DNA of 64,000 bases from Hericium rajendrae (lineage: Eukaryota; Basidiomycota; Agaricomycetes; Russulales; Hericiaceae), in NCBI GenBank assembly GCA_033439255.1, contig CM065887.1, forward strand, positions 1,922,001-1,986,000, read 5' to 3'. A model generated the notes under the pieces. The model was not told the origin of the DNA. It made no database searches and worked only from the letters and a program-made list of their open reading frames with translations. How positions within the stretch are numbered: position 1 is the first letter of the stretch; each line of letters begins with the position of its first letter. The position numbers and the translations under genes are program-made. Of this stretch, positions 1 through 10,700 are shown one piece after another.

Positions 1-526
1 CTTCAGACCCGCATACAAAAACGCAGCCATCTCTTCATATCTCCGTAAGATCGGCTCTGAGTACCAGGGCAAGTTCAGTGCAACAGGACGCGGCTTCTCC
101 GACCTGTCCGCCGCAGGTGTGAACTTCCTTATTGCTGTCGGTGGCCAGGACGAGCTCGTCGACGGAACAAGCGCCTCCACGCCTCTCACGGCCAGCATAA
201 TCTCGCTGCTGAACGACCAGTTGATTGCACGCGGACGCCTCTCGCTCGGTTCCTTAATCCACTTATCTACTCGAACCCGCATGCGTTCACGCCCATCACG
301 TCTGGTGCGTTCTGCTGCTGCATTTCAGCTGTGACTTGTCTCGTTGAAGTTTGTTTTTCAGGCAGCAACCCTAGTTGCAACACTGAAGAATTCAGCGCCT
401 CGGTTGGATGGAGCCCGGTTCGTCTGCCAGACTCTGTTTCCATTGTTCTAGCTTACGCGATGCGGACAGGTCACCGGCGTGGTGCCGCCCATCTTCTCTG
501 TGCTTAAGAGGGTGGCGGGCTTGTAG
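1..526 (+). pseudogene. Sedolisin (peptidase S53), 3' part
   Basis: This is the C-terminal part of a sedolisin, a secreted acid serine protease of the tripeptidyl-peptidase type common in wood-decay fungi. The first exon reads GRGFSDLSAAG and then GTSASTP, the S53 signature that holds the catalytic serine. Two introns are visible: 305-361 (GT to CAG) and 418-469 (GT to ACAG). They join FLNPLIYSNPHAFTPITSG to SNPSCNTEEFSASVGWSP and to VTGVVPPIFSVLKRVAGL with a stop at 524-526, matching the usual end of the family. The usual VTGLGTP reads VTGVVPP here. Near position 250 the frame slips by one missing base between LSLG and FLNP, so the gene is either a young pseudogene or the base is a sequencing error. 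The 5' part lies outside the window. Confidence 0.85.
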
Positions 527-1984
527 GCCATCGACCAGGTGTGTTTGTTCCTATTCATTCCCTGCAGATCTAAATTATATTCTTACCTATCCAGCCAAAA
601 CCCACGGCCAGACAACACGAAGATCGCCGTACATCGAGCGCAGCATGCACCTAGACCACGTCCATGACGTCCACCCGCTGCGCGTGCACTTTGCTGCATC
701 CTCAATCTGCCACGAACTCGCAATATCGCTGCGCTCGCATCACCCATACTCGGCTAACGTGGAGTCTTCGGGAGCTACGACACCGCTGAGAACAAGCTTT
801 ACCTCAGCTGGATTTCCCTAATTTCGGGTGCTGCGATGTTGCGCGCGTGGGCTTATTTGGCCGCATGTTCGAGATCGAGAGCCTGGAGGTGCCGTCCAGG
901 GAACCTGCTTGAGGACATGGAGTCGAGCATGACGGAGTGGCACAAACGTGGCGTGCGCATGGGCAAGGGACCCAGATCACCAGCACGACATGACGCGAGA
1001 TGCGTGCCATAGCGTCGCAGGCGAGCAGAGCTACTAGGAGCTGCCAAAGCAGAAGTTCGGGCTCGGGAGCAATAGCAGGGAGCAGGAGCACGGAGTCGAG
1101 TGCATCCATTGCAGCATCATCGGCGGCGTCTAATGCTTTGGCAGAATACACTGCATTGGAAGAAGCTGCAGCAGCTCTCCGACGAGAAGCATGCCTTGCT
1201 CGTCCTGAAGACCTCTTCGCCGTCGACCGCAACCATTTCTTGTCCCCCATCAACTCTGCGCCCTCATCATCACCCGTACATCGCCACCGCCGCTTCGTAT
1301 CATCACCACCATCTGCACGCAGGGAGCAGAATGTCTTGAACTCGTGGACTGCTATCATGCGATTGAACTAGTGTTCTTGCTCGGGCATCAACGGCGGCTG
1401 TATAGCCTCTGCAACAGGTACACTTTCCTTTTTACCCTACTGACTCCTCTAATACATGTATGTGCCCAGAACACGATGAGCCTGATGGGCATCCCGCGGT
1501 AGACGCAGTGCTCGCCAGCTGGCATGTGAGTGATCTTGCACACTTGCTCGGGTACGTGCCCATGTCGGATGTGCTTCATCGCCTCGTGAAGCTGTGCGGG
1601 GGCAGACGAGATCCTCAGAAATCAGCACACGATGATTCGCGTGCAGGATCTTCTGGCCTCGTGCCCTACACCGGGCCTGTTTTGCGCATGCACACCATCT
1701 CACGCAGGTGATCACTTCATGACACGTACAATGCAGACGTGTCAGATTCTGCACAAGATGGATGCCATCAACTGCAACGTGCAGGATGCTGCGGGCAGCT
1801 CGTCTGATGAGGGCAAGGAGTTATATTAAGCTGCGAGGATTAGAGTAATTAGAGTAACTTGACAAAGATCTGACATATTGATAATTGCTCTCATAGTAGA
1901 TAGCAACAGTACTATATAATTCAAGCTATTCCTGCACTGTTAATTGAGTGACAATTGACCCGCGGATAACTTGCCATTGAACGA
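527..1984. other. No supported gene; degenerate GC-rich stretch
   Basis: Several open frames of 60-180 codons lie on both strands between 800 and 1830, but none has a recognisable domain, a consistent intron pattern or a clear frame preference. It may be the remains of a decayed gene. I see no repeat boundaries here. Confidence 0.4.
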
Positions 1985-2115
1985 GTACCCGACCCGCGGC
2001 TCCAGATCACCCGGTGGCTGAAACCTGCGCGGATCCAGGTATGCCTTCATGTCGAGTTGAATACCTGCAGGTTCGGATCCGGATCACCCGCAAGTGCACT
2101 CGTGTCGAACCCTAG
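1985..2115 (-). repeat. Solo end of the CTAGGG-TIR repeat family
   Basis: This block matches, in reverse complement, the terminal sequence of element N1 (21024-22945). It contains the words ATCACCCGGTGGCTGAAACC and TCGGATCCGGATCACCCG and ends with CACTCGTGTCGAACCCTAG at 2115. No matching second end is found to the left, so it is a truncated or solo copy. It is about 1 kb downstream of the coiled-coil pseudogene. Confidence 0.7.
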
Positions 2116-2234
2116 TGTTCCCTAACACCATACTTCACAGCTTTTGCCATAACACCACATGCCTTTGCAATATTGCTGTCGACCTTGTCAAGCAGAGGCA
2201 TCATCTATAGAGTCTGATGAGTGGTTGCTATCAG

Positions 2235-3320
2235 CTAGAGTGGTGAAATACTCACCTCGTTGAGACAATAAGTGGAAGCATGGGTCTCAAATGGCTTGCT
2301 TGACACTTTCACATGCTGCAAGACCTTCACCCCTTCCTCAGTTACTGTGATGCCTTCGTCATCCATTGCAGGATCAAGTGCCAATACATCATCCTGGACG
2401 GAACTATCGGTGGGTTGGTACCCTGGGGTGAATGTGTGGTCATACTCTGGGCCTGCCAGCATGGGAATGGTCGGCTGGTATGTCGCTCTAAGGTTAGCTT
2501 TCTGATCGAGAATATTGGTGAGTTCTTCTTGCAAAAAATGAGAACTTGACTTACCACTTTCTTCCATGCATTGTGCCGCGTGGCACTGTGTCTCACCACC
2601 TGGATTTCAATTGGCTTCCTCGACAGCTGGTATTGAGACTGGTAGTTCTCAAAGGCGGTATGTATTGCCTATGCAATACTCTCCAGGGTGTATTCTTTCA
2701 GGACGGCAGCTGTCATTCTATGGTCCCAAAGGTGCCCATATGACTTGATCTTCTTTGCCACCTCATTGACCCAGGCGACTGAATTTGCCTCTCAGGACAA
2801 CTCCCACTATGGGTGCAGACACGCAGCTCACCTCTGACAAGCCAAAATGCTGGCTTACCCTTATCAGTGATGGGATTAGGTAGAATCTTCATTGAGGTGA
2901 GACCCATCAGATTCTTCATGGATACATGAATTGTGTTCTGATGCAAGCACTCTGGTTAGCATATTATCGAGTCGCAAGGATGCTACTCATGGAAAGAGGG
3001 CTGTCACGAGTCTTTGACTTCTGTGCTGTGGACTGCAAGACAACATCGTGAATGGTAAGACCCTCCAACTTTTCAAGCATCCTCGCCATGTCATCCTTTA
3101 TTTCTCCCAAGCCAGCATCTATCTCATGGTACCATGCGTGCAACTGGTCCACTTTACCATGTAAGTACTGTACCTCCTGCTCCATGTTCTCTGCCATCTG
3201 TCTGTTCAGCAGGCTGTTCAGCTGATCCTGCATCACCAGGATCTTGTCTGTCCAAGCCTTGGGCAGTCGGACCATGCCCACAGGGGCTGCTGGGCCATCT
3301 TGAGTGCATCGTGTGGCCAC
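2235..3320 (-). pseudogene. Conserved agaricomycete coiled-coil protein, decayed
   Basis: Exons on the minus strand read in order: VRLPKAWTDKILVMQDQL with a predicted coiled coil (QYLHGKVDQLHAWYHEIDAG), then after an intron with branch point TGCTAAC comes MKNLMGLTSMKILPNPITDK, then AWVNEVAKKIKSYGHLWDHR, and finally RATYQPTIPMLAGPEYDHTF through a C-terminal acidic segment. Introns of about 35-53 bp fit GT-AG rules at each junction. The pattern resembles a large family of unnamed agaricomycete proteins with the 'HxxNxIH' segment; no function is known to me. One in-frame TAG sits after TLESIA, where CAG would be expected, so the copy is probably dead. The true start lies at or upstream of 3320. 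Confidence 0.6.
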
Positions 3321-3439
3321 TGGGCTGCTACCATGTTCAGATGGTTCTGGGATGTTGGGCCGCCATATAAGTACCTCCGATTATAGAGCGCAGCAAAGGA
3401 GGCGACTTACATCAGGAACCTTAACAACTTTCTGATTGA

Positions 3440-3800
3440 CCTGCAGCCATCTGATAGCATCTGTCAGAACTCGTACAAGTGAAATCAGATGAATCAGACA
3501 GTATAAGCTAGCATCAGACACTATCAGACACTATCAGTTTGTTGGACCTCAAGCTGAGCTCAGAAATTTCTCAGAATGCTCTCAGTTTTGTGTAAATTTT
3601 GGATATCAGAAATTATACTATAGTGGATAGTTAGAGATGCATAACTACTATGGCTAACAATAGATGTTAACTCTTAAATATATAAGCTGAATCAGATATG
3701 GTCATTTGAAAAGTAATCTCAGACAGATTAGATCTTACAGTAGGGTTAGATACTGTCAGACTCATCAGAAAATTGTCAACCTTCCTGATGTATGTGGTGA
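3440..3800. repeat. TCAGA-rich low-complexity stretch
   Basis: The words ATCAGA, TCAGACACTATCAG and CTCAGA recur many times on the plus strand, often spaced by about 11 bases. This looks like the subterminal repeat zone of a DNA transposon, but no inverted end or target duplication was found. Confidence 0.35.
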
Positions 3801-5727
3801 ACTTCCAGACAGAACTGATGAATCATGGCCAAATGGATTATTGTATCCTGCACACGTAGCACGGGCCTGGGCAGTCACACTGATGGGCCCGCTCACCCAC
3901 CTGCTGATTGCTCCACTAGGTCATGTGCTGGTTGCCTCGCCTGGCTGTGTGCTGCTCATTCTGCTCATCTGCATGCCCTGTTGTATGCGCGCTCATTTTG
4001 GAGGAGGGTTTTTCGGAGATGAGGGAGGATGATCATCCAATGCTGTCGAGCACGATTTGGAGGACATGCTGCACAGTATGTGGGCTGTTTATACTGCTGT
4101 TTGTCATGCTCACAGATAGCTCTGTAGATGAGGAATGGGCGAGCAATGAGCACCCCAGCATCCCATATAATGAGTGTCCTCAGCTTTACTTTCGCTCAAT
4201 CTGCTCCCCAGATGTCCACCTCGAGACGTACAATTATTGTATCACTATCGATGAATTTATCCTACTGCGGCTCTGTGATTTCAGCCCCCAAAGGGCATCT
4301 GTCTTGTCTTTCTTGCTGAGAAGCATAGTTACGAGCCTCTTGTGTATCTAGTGTGCCACGTGCAGCCTGCTGCAATTATGCAAACATCGAATACAATGCA
4401 TTTTCGATTTATTAAGCATTTAAAGTGATTTTATTAAATACAAAATGAAGTGGTAGGGGTGCAGACAGATGGTCCTTCATGGACACAATGCCTTGATAAT
4501 GCAGGTGAAATTCAGAACCACAAGGGACTTTCAAGCACTTTGTCCCAGAAATGTCCGGAAGGATTAATTCATTGAAAATCAAACTTTCAGGTGATTTTTC
4601 CTCCCCGAAAATCTGGGTTGACACGCAGTGATGAGTGATGGGGAAGGAGTCTGCTACTATTACTGAGTACGCTGTGCAGCAATTGTGCATATTTGGTTGT
4701 AGTCTCTTTCACACATCTCTTCCTGTTTGCTCACATGTGGTTATACACTCTGCTGCGCAGTCTGTAGACTACCCCATCTTCCGAGACGTGTTGTTGCAGA
4801 TTGAACGTCATCTCGCACTCAGATATGATGTATATTTTCCACTACTGAATATGCTTATTAATGCATGCATTGTGTGCCTGCATCGACTTCAAAATCACAG
4901 TAAGTCAGCAGTGAATTCTTTTCCATGACCATTATGCTGTCGCACTTCCTGCTATACAGCCAGTGCATGTTCCCATCCCCTGCTGGCGACATCCGACCAG
5001 GCTGTGCACGACGCATAGTGCACAATCATCGAGGGGCACAGTGTGCTCTGAGCAGGCATCCTCTTCAAGAGGCCGTGTGAGGTGCGTCATTGTGTCGCCC
5101 TTTTGTGCTGATTGGTTCGTTATGTGGGGCTGTAGGGTCTCTGTATTTCGAGACTGATTGCAGGTACCCATAACCTATTTTTGCATATAAGCGAAGCTCA
5201 CATCTGCACGCAGGCAAGCATTCTGCCCACCATCGTGATGAATGCATAGAATCAGTGCCGATCTCGTGAATGGCACACACATTCTCGTGCAGTGTGAGAT
5301 CTAGCACCGCGTCCCACATACTGTGTCCTCGCTCACAGCTCGCATTCATTGTCGATGAGACAAACGTGATAATGCCGTTGACATGGTCCTGCAGCACGAC
5401 AATCTGTCCAGAGCATGACAGACACCTCTGTGCTCAACGCTTCAATCTTGTGGCTGTACCACATCAGCACATCCAGACACGATATTCACTCTGTGTCGAG
5501 TATGGAGTACCTTGCCTTCCCGTGCATGGAAAGGTGCAGAAGGACTAGCCACTGTGTCTGTTTATGCACCTGCTTTGCTTTGGACAAGGTGCGTGCATTT
5601 GTATCTGTATGCCTTTGAGATCTGAGCAGCCACAGTGCTATGCCGTGCATGGTGCTCCTGGTGTCATGCACGTGCTCAAGGTGGAATGACTGCGAGACAG
5701 CGGGCTACGTTGCGGAGGACTACATTA
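3801..5727. other. No supported gene
   Basis: AT-leaning sequence with scattered open frames of 60-140 codons on both strands (for example 3923-4351 on plus and 5065-5397 on minus). None has a domain I recognise or convincing splice structure. It could be decayed transposon sequence. Confidence 0.4.
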
Positions 5728-5907
5728 GCAAACCTTTCCACTTACTTGTTGACCTTGTTTGCCTTTTTTTCATCTGGTTTATCTGGTTTGCATCTGGTTT
5801 GTCTGATTTTGCAGATTTCAGACAATAACCAGACAAATCAGACACAAACCAGATAAACCAGATGAAAAAAAGGCAAACAAGGTCAACAAGTAAGTGGAAA
5901 GGTTTGC
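5728..5907. repeat. Small fold-back repeat (MITE-like)
   Basis: The outer arms, about 60 bp, are near-perfect inverted repeats starting GCAAACCTTTCCACTTACTT and ending with its complement. The centre contains ATCTGGTTT and AACCAGAT words. The element is 180 bp. No clear target duplication is seen. Confidence 0.8.
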
Positions 5908-6104
5908 TGATGTATATGAGGATGCGTTGTGTGTCTCACCATCTCCTTTTCTCTCGCACTTCTGACCGAGATGCACATTATGGTATAAGTGCCCGGTTTG
6001 TTTAATACGAGTGATCGTGGAGGTCGAGAGTAAGTACAAGATCATGATTTCTGAGATGACTACAATCAAAAGGGTGTTAGAAAATTGCAGAAACTTTTAA
6101 CTTG

Positions 6105-6125
6105 CCCCCCCCCCCCCCCCCCCCC
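6105..6125. repeat. Poly-C homopolymer of 21 bases
   Basis: An uninterrupted run of 21 C follows CAGAAACTTTTAACTTG. It marks the left side of the large fold-back repeat region. The exact length is likely to be unreliable in assembly. Confidence 0.9.
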
Positions 6126-6411
6126 TAAAATTATATATTTTCCATACCAAATCGTGTAGATATTGCCTTTGTAATATGTTTCATCCAAACGTGACTGGAT
6201 ATGCACATGAACCCAGCTCTTCCAAAACGGAATATGAATATTGAGGCAGTTCAGTTAGACAGAATTAATCTGTGGCTGTAGTAAGGCCTGACAGAATTAA
6301 TCTGTCACCTTTAGGATTAGCCACATTATGGTTCAAACCGTAACACAATCTCCCACAGTAGTACAGATCAACTCGTAATGAAAGGTCCTGAGCTGCATAG
6401 TCTAGCAAAAC

Positions 6412-6494
6412 AATGTAGAGAACAAGAATCTAACCTAGGACAATTCACCAGTTCATCATGAACATAGACACAACTAACCACTGAGCCAATGTGC
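6412..6494 (-). other. tRNA-like sequence in left arm (mirror copy)
   Basis: On the minus strand the A box TGGCTCAGTGG is at 6489-6479 and a B-box-like GGTTAGATTC is at 6435-6426. The B box has drifted from the consensus more than in the right arm. The two heads point toward opposite ends of the fold-back. Confidence 0.45.
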
Positions 6495-6908
6495 TATTGA
6501 AGTAAACATAAATCTATGCATAATGAGCTATTATTTCGCGAAAATTTCGACTTAGCAACATTTCTGTGGGTCATAACCTTGAACAGATACACTCGTAATT
6601 ACAGCTTTATCTGTAAATATCAAAATTATATGTGATGAACAATAAAGGCATAAATTACAGATACATCTGTCAAGACAGGTATATCTGTAAGAACAGATAT
6701 ATCTGTCAGTATTAGCTTTGAAAGTTGTGTCTATAAGTTTTCTTCATTATTATTGTTTGTTAATTATAATTCACTAACTTGATATTTACAGATAAAGCTG
6801 TAATTATGAGTGTATCCGTCCAAGGTTATGACCCACAGAAATGTTGCTAAGTCGAAATTTTCGCGAAATAATGGCTCATTATGTGTAGATTTATGTTTAC
6901 TTCAGCAG

Positions 6909-6990
6909 TACATTGGCTCAGTGGTTAGTTGTGTCTATGTTCATGATGAACTGGTGAATTGTCCTAGGTTCAATTCTTGGTCTCTACATT
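6909..6990 (+). other. tRNA-like sequence in right arm (Pol III A and B boxes)
   Basis: TGGCTCAGTGG at 6914-6924 fits the tRNA A box and GGTTCAATTC at 6967-6976 fits the B box. They lie 53 bases apart, as in tRNAs with a long variable arm. The flanks do not fold into a full cloverleaf with a good acceptor stem, so I read this as a tRNA-derived SINE-like head rather than a working tRNA. Confidence 0.5.
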
Positions 6991-7230
6991 GTTTTGCTAG
7001 ACTACGTAGCTCAGGACCTTTCATTACGAGTTGATCTGTACTACTGTGGGAGATTGTGTTACGGTTTGAACTGTAATGTGGCTAATCCTAAAGGTGACAG
7101 ATTAATTCTGTCAGGCCTTACTACAGCCGCAGATTAATTCTGTCTAACTGAATATCTACAAATATCGACTCTAACCTTTTACCAAGACCGGCGGAGCGCC
7201 AGCTCCGTTGCGTCTTGTGTACTGTGACTA

Positions 7231-7443
7231 TTATACACAACGGTAACGTTCGACGAACTGAAGTCCCTCCGGATATTCGGGGTCGACAAGCAGTGAGAAG
7301 GTATCGACGTGAACTCCCATCGTCGTGATGAAAGCGCGGTCATTCTGGCTCTCGAAGAGGCACTGCCATGGTGTCGCCCCGGGCCGAGGATCTGGAAGGA
7401 GCTGTGGGCGCCAGAGGTAAAGACAGCTCGGATGACGCCTGCG
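7231..7443 (-). pseudogene. PIF/Harbinger-type transposase N-terminal fragment
   Basis: The minus strand reads RRHPSCLYLWRPQLL, then TPWQCLFESQNDRAFITTMG and VHVDTFSLLVDPEYPEGLQF before a stop at 7233-7231. The segment W-Q-x-L-x-x-S-x-N-D-R-A-F-I-x-T-M-G is typical of the N-terminal region of Harbinger-derived (DDE superfamily 4) proteins in basidiomycetes. No DDE catalytic core follows, so this is a fragment of about 70 codons. It lies between the fold-back repeat and the 3' end of the helicase gene. Confidence 0.65.
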
Positions 7444-7767
7444 AATATTAATGCGAGAATGTTGACCGTCGTGGACGGTTAGCCGTCTCAGTTCGCGCTT
7501 GTCATGCAGATAATTTAGCTGCCTGTATCATTGTTTGAGATATTGTTTGGGAATCAATGATATTATCACAAGGCCTGTGTTCGTCAAAAGCACACGTTCC
7601 ATTTGTGTCATTACAGAATTATCAACAGAAAGATATGATGGTATGGATATGGCTATGATGATTGAATATGACGATGGGCATGACAACATGGGCATGGATA
7701 TGACACAGTTCAGACGTAACGGGCGACTCCTCGCATTGGTCGAGTTGGCACAACGGCTGTGAAGAAC
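7444..7767. other. Intergenic, contains a TAACCGTC palindrome
   Basis: A GACCGTCGTGGACGGTTAGC palindrome near 7460-7480 is one of several related palindromes at 10540-10570, 13680-13710 and 13750-13775. No gene is seen. Confidence 0.5.
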
Positions 7768-10700
7768 TCACTGGCGCCTTCGTAGAGCAGGTAAAACCTT
7801 CCCTCGACCACCCCTACCCCGCGCGAGGATGTCCGGGAGGCTAACGGTACCACGAGCAGTAGTAGTAGGGCGTAGTTCTCGCGTGACAGGGACATTGTCA
7901 CCTTGACGGCCACTGCCGCTCGGGTCAAATTGTTGGGGCATACGACTGCCTCGTGTGCTAGGATTGCCGCTGCGCGGTCCTCCTTTGCCTCGCTTTGGTT
8001 GGGGGCGGCCTGGAGACAATGGTGGGGAAGCGATAGACTTGCGTTTCCCTGAACCAGAGGGGCCGGCATCAGTGGAGGGCCCTGCGTGAGAGGGCCCGGC
8101 ATGGGATAGACCCGGCTCAGAGCCCTCATCGTCAGAGGCTGACCGTACCCGATGAGACAAAGTCAGTATGGGACATGTGTACCACTCACGGCACTTACCT
8201 CGCTGCGATGGAGGGTGCGAGGGAGGGAGCGAAGCCGAGATGGAGGTTAAAGGGGACGGCTCTCTTATAGAGGAGGACGTGCGACTCGGAATGCGAGGAG
8301 GCACTCTGATAGAGGAGGGAATACGAACCGGAATGCGAGGAGACGGGCTAGGAGGGGTCTGCTGCCGCCGACGAAACCCAGGAAACGTACGAGGAGACTC
8401 AGGAGAGTCGGGTTCCACCATGGCCAAGTCCCGCATAGGCTGTAGTGAGGCATTCTCCATGGCGGCTGTTGTAGTGTGGATGTCCACGTTCTCCTCCTCC
8501 CAGTCCTTCACCTCCCACTCAGGCGAAGGCATGGCGCCTTGCTTTCCGAAGTTGCTGAATAGGTCGTCGTTTTCCTCACCGGTCGCCTCTTCCTCCTCTT
8601 CCTCTTCTGGCTGAACTTTTCGCTTTTGCTGTTGACGATCCTCTTCTTCTTCCTCTTCCTCTTCTTCCTCTTCCTCTTCCTCTCTCTCATCCTCGCGCTT
8701 GTCCTCGTGGTCAATGCGCATGTTGACGTCATCGGTATGATCGCCGCGGTAGCCGTTCCCCCCATCTGAGAGAATCGTTGAAGGAGGCGGGAGATCCTCG
8801 TCTCGTGCAGGTGTCACTGGGTCCTTCTTCGGGTCCCAGACATAACCCGAATACGGCGTGCTAGGTGTGCTGTTCTTCAGGGCCTGGTTGTTTCGATGCA
8901 AGAGAAGGGCGCTTGTGTGTTTGTCCCAGTGGACATAGTGTTCAGACCCCGCCGTTGCACGAAGTTTTGCAAGGGCTGCGATCTGTTTTTTGAGGACCCA
9001 TTCGACGTTCCCGTTCATGACTTTCTCGTTGTATTCGTCAATTTCGTCATGGTCCCAGTAAATGTCAAAGTGAGGGTTGGGCGATACAACGGCAGTGAAT
9101 TCGGCATCAAGCTGACGAGTGATGTCGGAGGGCTTTGCAACTGGCTTGGGCTTGGGCTTGGGCTTGGGCGCCGGCATTGATTGCGACCCATCCGCAGATG
9201 GCAGGGAGTCATGAGCTTCGCTCTCCGGGTGAGAATCCTGCTTCTTGCTCTTCTTTCTCTTCTTGTCCTTGTCCTTGCCGGTGTCCTTCGTTTTGACCTT
9301 GGTATTGGCCTTCTGCTTGCCCTTGCCCTTGCCCTCTGGCTCTTCATCATCCTCGTTGTCTGTCTCGAGCAAAATCGGCTTGGCGGCCTTAGCCGTCGTA
9401 GTCTTCTCCTTGCCCTTAGGCTGACGCTTGGGCTTAGGCTTGGCCTTCTGCTTGGTCTTCTGTCCCCTGGTACTTGTCTCCTCGATCGGGTTATCCTCGC
9501 TGCTTGCATCCACGTCGAGGAGACTGGTATCGTCAATTGGTTGCACGAGCTCCTCTGTCAAATACGACCGATAATCATTAAATTGCACATAGAGACCAAA
9601 TAACATGTGTTACTCACGCAGCATCCCGGCTTCATGCGTGAAGACATCCATCATAACTGACTTGTCAAATGAAATATTATTGAGGTAGACATCGGTCGTG
9701 TTGTTGCCGACAAGGCGGTATATTCGGGATTTTTTTTTCTGGCCTTGGCGCCAGATGCGGCCTACCAGCTGTTGGTCGGAGGTGGCAGACCAGAGAACGT
9801 CCTACCGTCACGCGTTAGCTTGCCTGGCGAGGAGCAAATGCATATACTCACGACGATCACCAAGACGTTGGCGAAAGCCATGTTTAGCCCGACTGTGCCA
9901 ACGCTGGACACGAGGAGGACACGGGCGTCATCTCTACCCCCACGGCTGAACTCGGCCAGTGTCTTACTGCGTGAGATGGTAGACATATGCCCTTGCAGCT
10001 CACGGACTTTGATGCCGTGCAATCTGAGAACCTAAGGAAAAGGAGGTGAGGTGATACCGACATGCAACAATGATGGCTCCTGACCTGTGTGATGAATTCG
10101 AAGTTCCCCGAGAAATAACTGTACAATATAATTTTGTCGGGGATGACTTTACCCTTGGCCTTATCGGCAGTGAGGTCTTTGTCATTATCTGTATCGTCTT
10201 CAACGTAGTGATTTGGGCCATCCTCCACGAACTTGAGCGGTCGTCGTTGATCCTTCTCTAGATGGTGCTTCAGAATGGCAATCATGGCGTCAAACTTTCG
10301 AGACGGAAACGCCTGGTACTCCTCTAAGGTTTGGGGTATGATTTTTCTGATCTGCGTGTCGTTGGCGAGTGGATGGAGGAGGGACCGGCGTATAGCGAGG
10401 TAGAACTCCTAGCCGTGCCATTAGAAACGGTGTGGTTTAACTAAGATGCTGCATGGGACGGTTGCGACGGCACCTGCCGTGATCTCTACCTGAAGCGGTT
10501 CTCGCACAGATGCACTGCGTTTGCCGCCCTGACGAGCACCGTAGTAACCGTCCACGACGGTTACTACTGCGCTCGGCCTGCCCATAACAACAGTAGAAAG
10601 CTGACAACTCACATAACCGCGAGTAGCACCACTATCGACTTCCAACGCCTCACGTCCAAGCTTTTCTAGAGCCTCCATCTCCGGTTCGTACAGATTCATG

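Larger units (their letters stand above)
6250..7152. repeat. Large fold-back repeat, arms of about 385-395 bp
   Basis: The left arm (about 6250-6640) is the reverse complement of the right arm (about 6775-7152) with scattered differences. Both ends read TTCAGTTAGACAGAATTAAT. The centre holds several ACAGATATATCTGT palindromes. Each arm carries a tRNA-like stretch with Pol III A and B boxes. It looks like an inverted dimer of a short retroposon or a fold-back DNA element. No target duplication is obvious. Confidence 0.85.

Noticed and set aside
804-1358. Overlapping 120-180 codon frames on both strands
   Set aside because: No domain, no splice pattern, and both strands are open because stop-poor GC-rich sequence allows it.
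6909-6990. A functional tRNA gene
   Set aside because: A and B boxes are present, but there is no convincing acceptor stem or anticodon arm, and it lies in a fold-back repeat.
8508-8765. Basic lysine/arginine-rich frame on the minus strand
   Set aside because: It is an out-of-frame reading of the acidic tract of the helicase gene.
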